A stretch of DNA of 64,000 nt from Lachnospiraceae bacterium (GTDB lineage: Bacteria > Bacillota > Clostridia > Lachnospirales > Lachnospiraceae). Location: positions 62,001 through 126,000 of the forward strand of contig JAFUNC010000002.1 in the NCBI GenBank assembly GCA_017473115.1, given 5' to 3'. Shown here one piece after another: positions 53,918-63,017 of the stretch. Every line of letters begins with the position of its first letter. The first letter of the stretch is position 1. The notes beneath the pieces are model-generated. The model had not been told where the DNA came from. It saw nothing but the letters and a program-made list of their open reading frames with translations, and searched no databases. The position numbers and the translations under genes were made by a program.

Positions 53918-55253
53918 AATTGCAGTAATCGGTGGTGGGGCTGCAGGAATGATGGCTGCTATCAGAGCAGCAGAGCGCGGTCACCATGTAACCATATATG
54001 AAAAAAATGAAAAATTGGGGAAAAAGGTTTACATAACAGGTAAAGGAAGATGCAATGTTACCAATGCCTGTGATGCGGAAACATTTTTCGAACATATAAC
54101 AGGCAATGCGAAATTTTTCTATAGTGCATTTTATGGTTTTGATAATTTTAGGGTTATGGAGTTGCTTGAAAAACTGGGTTGTCCGTTAAAGACAGAGCGC
54201 GGGAATCGTGTTTTTCCGATATCTGACCATTCTTCTGATGTTATTAAAGCCTTGCGGAAGTATATTGAGAAATTAAATTGTCAGGTTTGTTATAATACAC
54301 CGGTAAAAGCGTTATTAACGGAAGAATACAAAGATAATGATACTGCTTTTTATGAAGGTAACAACGTATATGAATACGGTTTTCCGGAAAAAGCAGAGGA
54401 TAATAAAAGAAGTGAAAAGAAAAAGAAGAATAAGTACGTACAAAAAATAGTCGGCGTGGAGTTGGCAGGCGGTAAGAAGGTTTTTTATGATAATGTCATC
54501 CTTGCTACCGGAGGAGTATCTTATCCCTCTACCGGCTCTACCGGTGACGGACATAGATTTGCGAAAGAATTGGGGCTAAATGTTACGGAATGTAAGCCTT
54601 CTTTGGTCCCTTTCGAAGTAAAGGAGGAGTGGTGCGGCCGCTTGCAGGGGTTGGCACTTAAGAATGTAACCGCTACTTTATATGTGGACGGAAAAAAAGT
54701 GTTTTCGCAAATGGGAGAACTGCTGTTTACACATTTTGGCGTCAGCGGTCCCTTGATTTTGACCGCAAGCAGCGTGCTTGCGCAAAAGAAGAATGCTAAT
54801 GATGTTATGTTAACTATTGATTTGAAGCCTGCCTTGACGGAAGAGCAGTTGGACAAACGTTTTTTAAAAGAGTTTGAGGAAGGGCATAACAAACAGTTAA
54901 AGAATATTTTATCCTCTTTATATCCGTCCGGTTTGGCAGCTATAATGCCAAAACTTGCCGGAGTTGAGGAAAGCAAACCGGCACATTCCATTACCCGGGA
55001 AGAGCGTGAGCGTTTGGTACGTAATACCAGGGAATTGAAACTTACGGTAATCGGAACGAGAGGATTTGCGGAAGCAATTATAACCAGTGGAGGTATAGAT
55101 TTAAAAGAAGTTAATCCATCCACCATGGAATGTAAAACGGTGAAGAATTTGTATGTGGCGGGAGAATTATTAAATTTGGATGCCCATACGGGTGGCTATA
55201 ATTTACAGATTGCGTGGTCAACCGGTTATTTGGCCGGAGATTGCGTAGAGTAA
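53910..55253 (+). CDS. BaiN/HI0933-family flavoprotein
   Basis: A 447-residue NAD(P)/FAD-dependent oxidoreductase of the HI0933 (YhiN/BaiN) family. FAD motif GGGAAGMMAA near the N-terminus, ITGKGRCNVTN, ATGGVSYPSTGSTGDGHRFA, and the end GGYNLQIAWSTGYLAG are characteristic. A stretch of Lys/Arg/Asp residues near 150-178 is an insertion relative to typical members. BaiN has been linked to bile acid dehydroxylation in some clostridia, but this family is widespread and the substrate here is unknown. In related clostridia it often precedes cmk and ispH; here a GGDEF/EAL gene lies between. Confidence 0.88.
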   Translation: MSKIAVIGGGAAGMMAAIRAAERGHHVTIYEKNEKLGKKVYITGKGRCNVTNACDAETFFEHITGNAKFFYSAFYGFDNFRVMELLEKLGCPLKTERGNRVFPISDHSSDVIKALRKYIEKLNCQVCYNTPVKALLTEEYKDNDTAFYEGNNVYEYGFPEKAEDNKRSEKKKKNKYVQKIVGVELAGGKKVFYDNVILATGGVSYPSTGSTGDGHRFAKELGLNVTECKPSLVPFEVKEEWCGRLQGLALKNVTATLYVDGKKVFSQMGELLFTHFGVSGPLILTASSVLAQKKNANDVMLTIDLKPALTEEQLDKRFLKEFEEGHNKQLKNILSSLYPSGLAAIMPKLAGVEESKPAHSITREERERLVRNTRELKLTVIGTRGFAEAIITSGGIDLKEVNPSTMECKTVKNLYVAGELLNLDAHTGGYNLQIAWSTGYLAGDCVE

Positions 55254-55339
55254 CGTAAAGTGTTTGATGCAGTATGGTCGAAACATATAACTTATTACAA
55301 CACAAATGAGATGCATAACACTGATTAGGGGTGCTTACG

Positions 55340-58054
55340 ATGAAAATGAGAAAACGAATTGCCTTGTTATTAGGGCAACCGGGAGAAGACAATCAGAAAA
55401 ATTTTATGACAGGGTTTATGAAGCAGGCTTTTTCCTACAATTATGATGTCTGTGTTTTTGCCATGTATCATAAAATTCAGGAATCAAAACCGAGAGAAAT
55501 TGGTGAGTCCAATATTTTTAAATTGATTCAGTTTAACTCTTTTGATGCGGTGGTAATTATGGGCGATACCATTCAAACTCCCGGCGTATTATATAATATT
55601 GAGAAGAAATTGAAATCTTCTTACAAGGGTGTTGTATTGTGCGTTGATAAGGAAAGTATAAATTTTCCTACCATTCGTATGAATCATTATGAACCGATTA
55701 TGCAGCTTGTATCACATTTGATTGAAAAGCATGGTATACATGATATTGCATTTTTGACCGGAACAAAGTGGCATTCACATTCTACGGAACGCTTACGTGC
55801 TTATATAGATTGTATGCATGCACATAATCTTCCCATTGAAGATGATTATGTCATGTACGGAGATTACTGGTATGACAGTGGAGTCAAAGCAGTAGAGCGT
55901 CTTCTTGAGAAACGCGGTAAAATGCCAAGAGCCATTGCCTGTGCCAATGATTATATGGCAATTGGTGTGGCGGACGGCTTAACCAAAAAAGGATATCGTA
56001 TTCCGGAAGATGTTGCAGTTACGGGGTATGGTTGTACGGAAGAGGGAAGAACCAGTCCACAGCCGATTACATCTGTTTATTTTCCCTCATGGGAATTTGG
56101 TATTTTTGCTGCGGATTACGTTGATGCAATGCTGAATCGGAAAGAATTACCGGAATTTAAGCCGGAGTATAAGTTTTTTGTGGGAAGCAGTTGCGGTTGC
56201 AGTAACGACAGTGTGATTCCTGTGGCACCGGTACGGGCGGTTTGGCCGATTTATGCAACAAAAGGTATTTTACATACCAATGTGGATTATCTGTTAGAGG
56301 ATATGCTATCCAGAAATAATTTCCGCGGCTTAATGGATACCATCCAAACTTATACGTATCAAATTCGAGAATTTGACAGTTTTCATATATGTCTGAATGC
56401 ATCTTGGGATAATACGAAAAATGATGAAAGTAATTTGATAAAAAACGGATATGCCGAACATATCATTCCGGTGTTAAAATGCGGTCCCTCCGGGAAAGGT
56501 GAAGACCAGTTGAATTTTACGGAAATGTTTGATGCAAAGGAAATGCTGCCTCATATGTACAAGGACAGAGAAGTGCCGAAAGCATATATTTTTACTCCGT
56601 TGTATTTTGAAGATATTTGTTTTGGTTATGCGGTAATCAGTTACGGTAATGAAGCAAAAAGTTACGGAGAAAATTATTATATGTGGCTTCGTAATGTTAT
56701 GCTGGGATTGGAATATTATCGCAGAATTGCTGCACTTCGGGCCCAAAATCAAATTATCGAAGAACAGAAAATCATGGATTCACTGACCGGCGTCTTTGAT
56801 TATAACGGATTTGTAAAACACGCAAAGCCCATGATTGAACGTGTTAAGTCTACCCATCAATATGTCGGTGTACTGGCTATTGATGTTTGTGATATTGGCG
56901 AGATTAATGCCAAGAAGGGCAGGGAAGTCGGCGATAAGGTTCTGGTGGAATTGGCCGGAATGCTGAAAGCAACCTCAGGTGAAGGTGCTATGTGCTGTCG
57001 TTTGGGAAATGATGAATTTATTGTGGCACAAATTTCACCGGAAGATAATTCCGATATGACCCGCCGTATCAGTGAGAAACTTTTGGAGGCATTGTTTACT
57101 TATAATGCAAGTCCGGATGCGGTAGCCCATATTGAAATTAATGCAGGAACCAAGACAGGATATGTTGCGAGTTGGCCGGATTTGGAAAACCTGATGAATA
57201 TAGCGGTCAGCCGTAAAAACGGTAATAAAGCAAAAGCATTACAAGTCCGTATCGGTAAGAAACTGTCGGAAGAAGAATTAAATGAAGCCAAAGTGGTAGG
57301 TAATATTTTGGATCATAATCTGTTTACCTATCATTTCCAGCCCATTGTAAATGCAAAGGATGGTAGTATATATGCGTATGAGGCTTTGATGCGTACCAAT
57401 GTTGAACCCAGGGTATCGCCTTTGCAGGTAATCAAATACGCAGAGTATCTTGGTCGTCTTTATGATGTGGAGAAAGCAACCTTCTATAATGTGATTCAGT
57501 GTATTGAGAATAACAGGGATCTGTTCGAAGGAAAGAAAGTTTTTATTAACAGTATTCCGGGCAATCAGTTGGAAGGAAATGATGCGGAGCATTTGGCAAT
57601 TAAGTTGCGTAAATTCAGTTCTTCTGTGGTTGTAGAATTGACGGAACAGTCGGAAGCGGATGATATTGCACTGGAACGTATGAAAGAAATATTCCATACC
57701 ATCGGCGTGGAAACGGCGGTTGATGATTACGGTACGGGATATTCCAATATCATAAATCTTTTAAGGTATGCACCCAATTATGTTAAAATTGACCGTATGC
57801 TTTTAAGCGGTATTGATAATAACCAGCAAAAACAACATTTTGTCAAAAGTATCATCAGTTTTGCACATGAAAATAATTTTAAGGCATTGGCGGAAGGCGT
57901 GGAAACTTCGAAAGAAATGGAAACGGTGATTTCACTTGGCGTAGATTTGATTCAGGGCTATTATACAGCCAAACCCAATGCAGAAATTGTACAAAGCATT
58001 TCTTCTGATGTTGAGAAAGAAATCAAAGATTTTTATGCAAAAGCGAATTTATAA
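55340..58054 (+). CDS. LacI-type sensor-GGDEF-EAL protein
   Basis: A 904-residue cytosolic signalling protein. Residues ~1-290 form a LacI/periplasmic-binding-like fold without a DNA-binding helix-turn-helix (RIALLLGQPGEDNQKNFM, IACANDYMAIGVADGL, VAVTGYG). A linker domain follows, then a GGDEF domain whose motif reads GNDEF (556-560), and an EAL domain (EAL at 681-683, DDYGTGYS, ALAEGVET) that looks catalytically complete. It may be a sugar-responsive cyclic-di-GMP phosphodiesterase with a modified GGDEF. ATG 55340 has AGGGGTG upstream. No signal peptide or membrane segment is seen. Confidence 0.85.
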   Translation: MKMRKRIALLLGQPGEDNQKNFMTGFMKQAFSYNYDVCVFAMYHKIQESKPREIGESNIFKLIQFNSFDAVVIMGDTIQTPGVLYNIEKKLKSSYKGVVLCVDKESINFPTIRMNHYEPIMQLVSHLIEKHGIHDIAFLTGTKWHSHSTERLRAYIDCMHAHNLPIEDDYVMYGDYWYDSGVKAVERLLEKRGKMPRAIACANDYMAIGVADGLTKKGYRIPEDVAVTGYGCTEEGRTSPQPITSVYFPSWEFGIFAADYVDAMLNRKELPEFKPEYKFFVGSSCGCSNDSVIPVAPVRAVWPIYATKGILHTNVDYLLEDMLSRNNFRGLMDTIQTYTYQIREFDSFHICLNASWDNTKNDESNLIKNGYAEHIIPVLKCGPSGKGEDQLNFTEMFDAKEMLPHMYKDREVPKAYIFTPLYFEDICFGYAVISYGNEAKSYGENYYMWLRNVMLGLEYYRRIAALRAQNQIIEEQKIMDSLTGVFDYNGFVKHAKPMIERVKSTHQYVGVLAIDVCDIGEINAKKGREVGDKVLVELAGMLKATSGEGAMCCRLGNDEFIVAQISPEDNSDMTRRISEKLLEALFTYNASPDAVAHIEINAGTKTGYVASWPDLENLMNIAVSRKNGNKAKALQVRIGKKLSEEELNEAKVVGNILDHNLFTYHFQPIVNAKDGSIYAYEALMRTNVEPRVSPLQVIKYAEYLGRLYDVEKATFYNVIQCIENNRDLFEGKKVFINSIPGNQLEGNDAEHLAIKLRKFSSSVVVELTEQSEADDIALERMKEIFHTIGVETAVDDYGTGYSNIINLLRYAPNYVKIDRMLLSGIDNNQQKQHFVKSIISFAHENNFKALAEGVETSKEMETVISLGVDLIQGYYTAKPNAEIVQSISSDVEKEIKDFYAKANL

Positions 58055-58075
58055 ATAATAAGGGAGATGCAGAAT

Positions 58076-58741
58076 ATGGCGTTTAATGTAGCAATTGACG
58101 GACCTGCGGGAGCAGGTAAAAGTACCATTGCCAAAAGTGTGGCGGCGGAATTGAATTTTATATATGTGGATACGGGAGCAATGTACCGTGCCATTGCATT
58201 GTATTTAATCCGTAACGGAATTACTGCAGAGGAAAGTGCTAAAATTTCCGAGAAATGTAAGGAAGCCAAAGTGTCCATTCAGTATGTAGAAGGGAAGCAG
58301 GTAGTGCTTTTAAACGGCGAGGATGTGAATCCGTATATTCGTACGGAGGAAGTCGGAAATATGGCATCTGCAAGTTCCACGAACCCTGATGTAAGAGCGC
58401 AACTTCTTGATTTGCAGCGTGATCTTGCGGCAAAAAATGATGTAATTATGGACGGTCGTGATATTGGTACGAATATTTTACCGAATGCACAGGTAAAAAT
58501 ATATTTGACGGCGAGCATTGCGGTAAGAGCAAAGCGTCGTTACAATGAATTGATTGCCAAAGGAATGGATTGTGATTTAAAGGAAATTGAGAAAGATATC
58601 GCGGAACGTGATGAGCGTGATATGAACCGTGAAATCGCACCGTTAAAGCAGGCAGAGGACGCAGTTTTTCTGGATACTTCCGATATGGGAATTGAGGAAG
58701 TAAAGAATGCGATTATCGAGTTAATCCGTTCCAAACAGTAG
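58076..58741 (+). CDS. cmk: Cytidylate kinase
   Basis: A 221-residue CMP/dCMP kinase with P-loop GPAGAGKST, VDTGAMYRA, DGRDIGT and the acidic RDERDMNRE region. ATG 58076 is preferred to 58067 since GGGAG would abut the latter but lies nine bases from the former. Order cmk-ispH-rpsA is common in clostridia. Confidence 0.96.
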   Translation: MAFNVAIDGPAGAGKSTIAKSVAAELNFIYVDTGAMYRAIALYLIRNGITAEESAKISEKCKEAKVSIQYVEGKQVVLLNGEDVNPYIRTEEVGNMASASSTNPDVRAQLLDLQRDLAAKNDVIMDGRDIGTNILPNAQVKIYLTASIAVRAKRRYNELIAKGMDCDLKEIEKDIAERDERDMNREIAPLKQAEDAVFLDTSDMGIEEVKNAIIELIRSKQ

Positions 58742-58830
58742 AGCGTGCTTTGGCTTAGAAAATGCAGGATTTTATATCAAAATGGCATATGGAGCCTCAA
58801 TCATAAAAGAAGTAAAAGAGGAATTGAAAA

Positions 58831-59679
58831 ATGGAAGTAAAACTGGCAAAAACCGCAGGCTTTTGTTTTGGAGTGAAGCGTGCGGTGGATAAAGTTTACG
58901 AACAGATTGAAACCGGTAAAAAGATATATACGTACGGCCCCATTATTCACAATGAAGAGGTTGTAAAAGATTTGGCAAGCAAAGGCGTTTTGGTCATAGA
59001 AAACGAAGAGGAGTTGCGGAACCTGACGGAAGGAACCGTCATAATCCGTTCGCACGGTGTTGCCAAGGATGTTTACCGTATCATTGAGGAAAACGGTTTG
59101 GAGTATGAGGATGCCACCTGTCCTTTTGTAAAAAGGATTCATTCCATTGTGGAAAAAGAGAGTGCCGAAGGGAAGCAGATTATTATTATCGGTAACGAAG
59201 GTCATCCGGAAGTGGAAGGTATTCGCGGATGGGCTTCAACCCCTGCAATTGTGGTAGAATCTCATGAGCAGGCTGAAAAAATTACAATCGAAAAAGATAG
59301 AAAAGTATGCATTGTCTCACAAACGACATTTAATTATAGGAAATTTCAAGAATTAGTTGAAATTTTTACAAAAAAAGGGTATGATATTAGTGTTGCGAAT
59401 ACTATTTGCAATGCGACAGAAGTACGGCAGAAAGAAGCCCGTGAAATTGCGGATGAGGCTGACGTTATGATTGTCATTGGTGGGGCTCATAGTTCAAACT
59501 CACGTAAGTTGTATGAAATATGTGCGAAAGAGTGTGAGAATACTCACTTTATTCAGACACTGGATGACTTGCATTTAGACTTACCTAAATCTGTGGAACT
59601 AGTGGGAATTACAGCAGGGGCATCAACCCCAAATAAAATTATTGAGGAGGTTCAAAATTATGTCAGAATTAACTTTTGA
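58831..59679 (+). CDS. ispH: 4-hydroxy-3-methylbut-2-enyl diphosphate reductase
   Basis: The last MEP-pathway enzyme (LytB), a 4Fe-4S protein of 282 residues giving IPP and DMAPP. The three cluster cysteines are visible in GFCFGVKRAV (Cys12), DATCPFVKRIH and NTICNATEVRQ, with SHG and TAGASTPN motifs. AAAGAGGAATTG precedes the ATG. Its last 20 bases overlap rpsA in another frame; in many clostridia the two are fused. Confidence 0.96.
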   Translation: MEVKLAKTAGFCFGVKRAVDKVYEQIETGKKIYTYGPIIHNEEVVKDLASKGVLVIENEEELRNLTEGTVIIRSHGVAKDVYRIIEENGLEYEDATCPFVKRIHSIVEKESAEGKQIIIIGNEGHPEVEGIRGWASTPAIVVESHEQAEKITIEKDRKVCIVSQTTFNYRKFQELVEIFTKKGYDISVANTICNATEVRQKEAREIADEADVMIVIGGAHSSNSRKLYEICAKECENTHFIQTLDDLHLDLPKSVELVGITAGASTPNKIIEEVQNYVRINF

Positions 59680-60763
59680 ACAAATGCTTGAAGAATCATT
59701 AAAAACTATTCATACAGGAGAGGTAGTTGAAGGTACAGTTATCGACGTGAAACCTGATGAGATTATTCTCAACATCGGCTATAAGTCAGATGGTATTTTA
59801 CCCAAGTCTGAGTATACCAATGATTCTGCAATCGATTTGACAGAAGCAGTCAAGGTGGGGGACAAGCTTGATGTCAAAGTCGTTAAAGTAAACGATGGTG
59901 ACGGACAGGTTGCTCTTACATATAAGAGACTGGTTGCTGACAGGGGTAGCAAGAGAATTGAAGAAGCATTTAACAATCAGGAAGTACTTACAGCGAAGGT
60001 TGCTCAACTTTTAAACGGTGGTTTATCTGTTGTTGTGGATGAAGTAAGAATTTTTATTCCTGCAAGTCTTGTATCTGATGTATACGAGAAGGATTTAAGC
60101 AAGTATGCTGATCAGGAAATCCAGTTTGTTGTTACAGAATACAATCCTAAGAAGAGAAGATATATCGGTGACCGTAAACAGCTTATCGTTGCTGAAAAGG
60201 CGAAAGCACAGGAAGAACTTCTTGCTAAGGTGAAAGAAGGCGATGTGATTGAAGGTACCGTTAAGAATGTAACGGACTTCGGTGCATTTATTGATTTAGG
60301 CGGTGTTGACGGATTACTTCACATTTCTGAAATGAGTTGGGGAAGAATTGAACATCCCAAGAAATTATTTAAGACCGGCGATGTGGTTAATGTAATGATT
60401 AAAGAAATTAACGGAACCAAGATTGCTTTAAGCACAAAGTTTGATGATGCAAATCCTTGGAAGGATGCAGCAGAGAAATATGCGGTAGGCAATACAGTGA
60501 CCGGTAAGGTTGCAAGAATGACTGAATTCGGTGCATTCATTGAATTGGAAGCAGGTGTAGATGCACTTCTTCATGTTTCGCAGATTTCTAAGGAACATAT
60601 CGAGAAACCTGCAGATGCATTAAAGATTGGTGATGAAGTAACCGCAAAGGTTGTTGATTTCAATGCAGAAAGCCAGAAAATCAGTTTAAGCGTGAAAGCC
60701 CTTCTTCCTGATGATGAAGTGGCAGAAGAAGCAGTTGCTGAAGAAGCACCCGCAGAAGAATAA
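59660..60763 (+). CDS. rpsA: Ribosomal protein S1-like, four S1 domains
   Basis: A 367-residue RNA-binding protein with four S1 repeats at about 15-85, 100-170, 188-258 and 275-343; the third and fourth are canonical (VTDFGAFIDLGGVDGLLHISEMSW, in part VTDFGAFIDLGG; MTEFGAFIELEAGVDALLHV). The C-terminal tail is Glu/Ala-rich (VAEEAVAEEAPAEE). E. coli S1 has six repeats, Firmicute forms four. ATG 59660 has GAGGAGG nine bases upstream, inside the 3' end of ispH, indicating translational coupling. Confidence 0.93.
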   Translation: MSELTFEQMLEESLKTIHTGEVVEGTVIDVKPDEIILNIGYKSDGILPKSEYTNDSAIDLTEAVKVGDKLDVKVVKVNDGDGQVALTYKRLVADRGSKRIEEAFNNQEVLTAKVAQLLNGGLSVVVDEVRIFIPASLVSDVYEKDLSKYADQEIQFVVTEYNPKKRRYIGDRKQLIVAEKAKAQEELLAKVKEGDVIEGTVKNVTDFGAFIDLGGVDGLLHISEMSWGRIEHPKKLFKTGDVVNVMIKEINGTKIALSTKFDDANPWKDAAEKYAVGNTVTGKVARMTEFGAFIELEAGVDALLHVSQISKEHIEKPADALKIGDEVTAKVVDFNAESQKISLSVKALLPDDEVAEEAVAEEAPAEE

Positions 60764-60783
60764 GAGTAAGGAATTGTTCTGAT

Positions 60784-61566
60784 ATGGTATATGATTACGA
60801 GTATTTCAAGAAACAGGTGCTGGCGCTGACCAAGATTGATTTGAACTGCTACAAAGAGAAGCAGATGAAACGTAGAATCGATACCTTGATTGGCAGACAT
60901 AATCTGGATGGGTATGATGCATTTCTTGGAAAACTTAAAACGGATGCAACATTGTTGGAAGAGTTTGTGAATTATCTCACCATTAATGTATCTGAGTTTT
61001 ATCGTAATCCGGATCAGTGGCAGATTCTTGATAAAGATGTTTTTCCGCAGTTGATCAATACTTTTGGGCAGCAGTTGACGATTTGGAGTGCTGCATGTTC
61101 TACGGGAGACGAGCCGTATTCATTGGTTATGGCGTTGTCCAGACATGTACCTTTGTCCAAGATTAAGATTTTGGCAACGGATATTGATAAGCAGGTATTA
61201 GCGGCTGCTAAGAATGGTATTTATGCAGAAAAAAGTTTGGTGGGAGTACCTGCCGACTTGAAAGCGAAATATTTTACAAAAGTTGGTTCTTCTTATCGTA
61301 TTTCGGATGAAATCAAGGCAAGAGTAGAGTTTAAGGAGCATAATCTTTTAAGAGATCCTTATCCCACGAATGTTAATTTGATTGTTTGCAGAAATGTACT
61401 CATCTATTTTACGGAGGAAGCAAAGGAAGATATCTTCCGAAAATATTATAATTCATTGGCGCCCGGCGGAATGTTGTTTTTAGGCAGTACGGAGCAGATG
61501 ATGAATTACAAAGAAGTAGGGTATGAGAGAAAGGCATCGTTCTTTTTTATCAGACCACAGAATTAA
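60784..61566 (+). CDS. CheR-type protein-glutamate methyltransferase
   Basis: A 260-residue CheR: N-terminal helical domain with RRIDTLIGRHNL, then the SAM-binding domain (NVSEFYRNPDQW, WSAACSTGDEPYSLVMAL, NLIVCRNVLIYFTEE). CheR methylates chemoreceptor glutamates with SAM. No chemoreceptor or other che gene is in the window, so it is an orphan located 20 bp after rpsA. AAGGAATTG lies upstream. Confidence 0.92.
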   Translation: MVYDYEYFKKQVLALTKIDLNCYKEKQMKRRIDTLIGRHNLDGYDAFLGKLKTDATLLEEFVNYLTINVSEFYRNPDQWQILDKDVFPQLINTFGQQLTIWSAACSTGDEPYSLVMALSRHVPLSKIKILATDIDKQVLAAAKNGIYAEKSLVGVPADLKAKYFTKVGSSYRISDEIKARVEFKEHNLLRDPYPTNVNLIVCRNVLIYFTEEAKEDIFRKYYNSLAPGGMLFLGSTEQMMNYKEVGYERKASFFFIRPQN

Positions 61567-61570
61567 AAAT

Positions 61571-61609
61571 AAAGCACTTTCGGTTCAAAAGTCCGGAAGT
61601 GCTTTTTTA
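61571..61609 (+). terminator. Terminator after cheR
   Basis: A 13-bp stem (AAAGCACTTTCGG / CCGGAAGTGCTTT, one G-U pair) is followed by TTTTAT. Confidence 0.9.
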
Positions 61610-61651
61610 TGTTATTCAGTAATTTTCGGAATAATATAGGACAAAATGAAT

Positions 61652-61674
61652 GCCCCAAGCAAGTTGCCTGGGGC
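61652..61674 (-). terminator. Terminator of the minus-strand exonuclease gene
   Basis: A GC-rich 10-bp hairpin, read on the minus strand as GCCCCAGGCA-ACT-TGCTTGGGGC, then ATTCATTTTG. It lies 20 bases beyond the stop codon of the minus-strand gene. Confidence 0.65.
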
Positions 61675-61694
61675 CGTATTGTGTTTCATAATTA

Positions 61695-62804
61695 TTATAC
61701 AAAATCGGACATTAACATTGTCTGTAGAATGTGTTCTGCATACTGATTAAATGATGCACGACTTGTTTTAAATTCATCGGTTAATTCAAAGAACATATCG
61801 CGTTCGCGATAACCTCTCTTATAAAAAGGTGTAAACAACATTTCCCACTGCGGCAGATATGATGCCTGTTTTCTGGTGTAACAGTTGGCAGCGGTGGCCT
61901 GTTCGCGGTGCTCTTTATCCACGAAACTTGCTACTGATTTATGAATGGCAATGTCTTCTTCGGGGAGATAGTAGTAATCTCTGTAGTTAGAGTAAAAGTA
62001 TTTCATTTCTTCTTCATAAAGAGGCACTTTGATAATACCGTTGATTTCGTTTCCGGTAAAATAGCAACCCATAGCCGCATAAGATACGGGAACCGGAAGC
62101 GGAGTCATAAAACGTAAGTTAAGTACGAGTTCCTGACGCTTTTTATTTTCATAATCATTATAGTAATTTGCCTGCACCTTCATAACACGCAACGGCAGAT
62201 TAAATAAATCACTAAAAGCAAGAATAGCAGTCAAATCCAACATACCTTCTACATCTTCCTGATTATGTAATAAAATTGCATTCATCAGTTCTTCGCTGTG
62301 TGAGCAAACATAATCATGATAATAATTGATTAATTCGCCGCCGGAGAACTTGTCCTCGCGCTCAAGCCCGAGAAACTGTTCCAACGTCTTTTGTTTCAAA
62401 TCGTTTAATTTTAAGAAACTTTTGTAGGGTTTGATACGCTTGTATAAATCTACACCCTTATATACATCAAACATAAAAGGAATGTTATACATATTGCATT
62501 TTTGCTGTAAATAGGGGATATCAAAGCGGTTACCGTTAAAATGAATCAGGAAAGTATATCCCAGACAAAATTCTAAAAATGCCTGTAAAACAACGGTTTC
62601 TTCATCATAATTCTCGGCAAGCCACTGGATGGTGTGCCATTCATTCTCCTTATAGTATGCACAACCAATCAAATAAAGATTGGAGTTCTGTGCGGTAAAA
62701 CCGGTGGTTTCAATATCAAGGAACAGAATTTCTTCCGGTTTTGCAAGATTTTCAATCGGATAATTCGGTTTTTTGTTACCGAGATCTTTTACAATTGTTT
62801 TCAT
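61695..62804 (-). CDS. YprB-like RNase H-fold 3'-5' exonuclease
   Basis: A 369-residue protein with an RNase_H_2 (YprB) domain. The DEDD-type acidic residues are seen in FLDIETTGF (about 28-36), FNGNRFDIPYL and NQEDVEGMLDL. The C-terminal ~170 residues are less conserved. It likely cleaves nucleic acid 3'-5' but its role is not known. It is convergent with cheR and divergent from rnfC. Confidence 0.87.
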   Translation of the reverse strand: MKTIVKDLGNKKPNYPIENLAKPEEILFLDIETTGFTAQNSNLYLIGCAYYKENEWHTIQWLAENYDEETVVLQAFLEFCLGYTFLIHFNGNRFDIPYLQQKCNMYNIPFMFDVYKGVDLYKRIKPYKSFLKLNDLKQKTLEQFLGLEREDKFSGGELINYYHDYVCSHSEELMNAILLHNQEDVEGMLDLTAILAFSDLFNLPLRVMKVQANYYNDYENKKRQELVLNLRFMTPLPVPVSYAAMGCYFTGNEINGIIKVPLYEEEMKYFYSNYRDYYYLPEEDIAIHKSVASFVDKEHREQATAANCYTRKQASYLPQWEMLFTPFYKRGYRERDMFFELTDEFKTSRASFNQYAEHILQTMLMSDFV

Positions 62805-62900
62805 ATTTTATCACCCTTACAATACAATTCGTTTGTTTTTATAAAAAGGCTGTTACAAAGTAAAAACAGAGTAACATTTTTATAAAATAAGTTCGTTTCC

Positions 62901-62909
62901 ATTATAGCA
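62901..62909 (-). promoter_or_regulatory. Extended -10 promoter for the exonuclease gene
   Basis: On the minus strand TGCTATAAT provides a TGn extension and a perfect -10 box about 97 bp upstream of the start at 62804. The -35 region is poor, as is usual for extended -10 promoters. Confidence 0.55.
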
Positions 62910-62937
62910 CGAATTATGAAAATAAAGTAGTATTTTT

Positions 62938-62966
62938 TTGCGAAATATAGTACATTTATATATAAG
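62938..62966 (+). promoter_or_regulatory. Promoter for rnfC
   Basis: TTGCGA at 62938-62943 and TATAAG at 62961-62966 with 17 bp spacing, 51 bp upstream of the rnfC start. Confidence 0.5.
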
Positions 62967-63017
62967 AATTATTGTCGAAAATAAGAGAAAATGCTGTTTC
63001 GGGAGAGAGGAGCGTTT

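Noticed and set aside
59642-59679. Frameshift splitting an IspH-S1 fusion
   Set aside because: Both genes are full length with their own start, stop and a strong ribosome binding site for rpsA, so two overlapping genes is the simpler reading.
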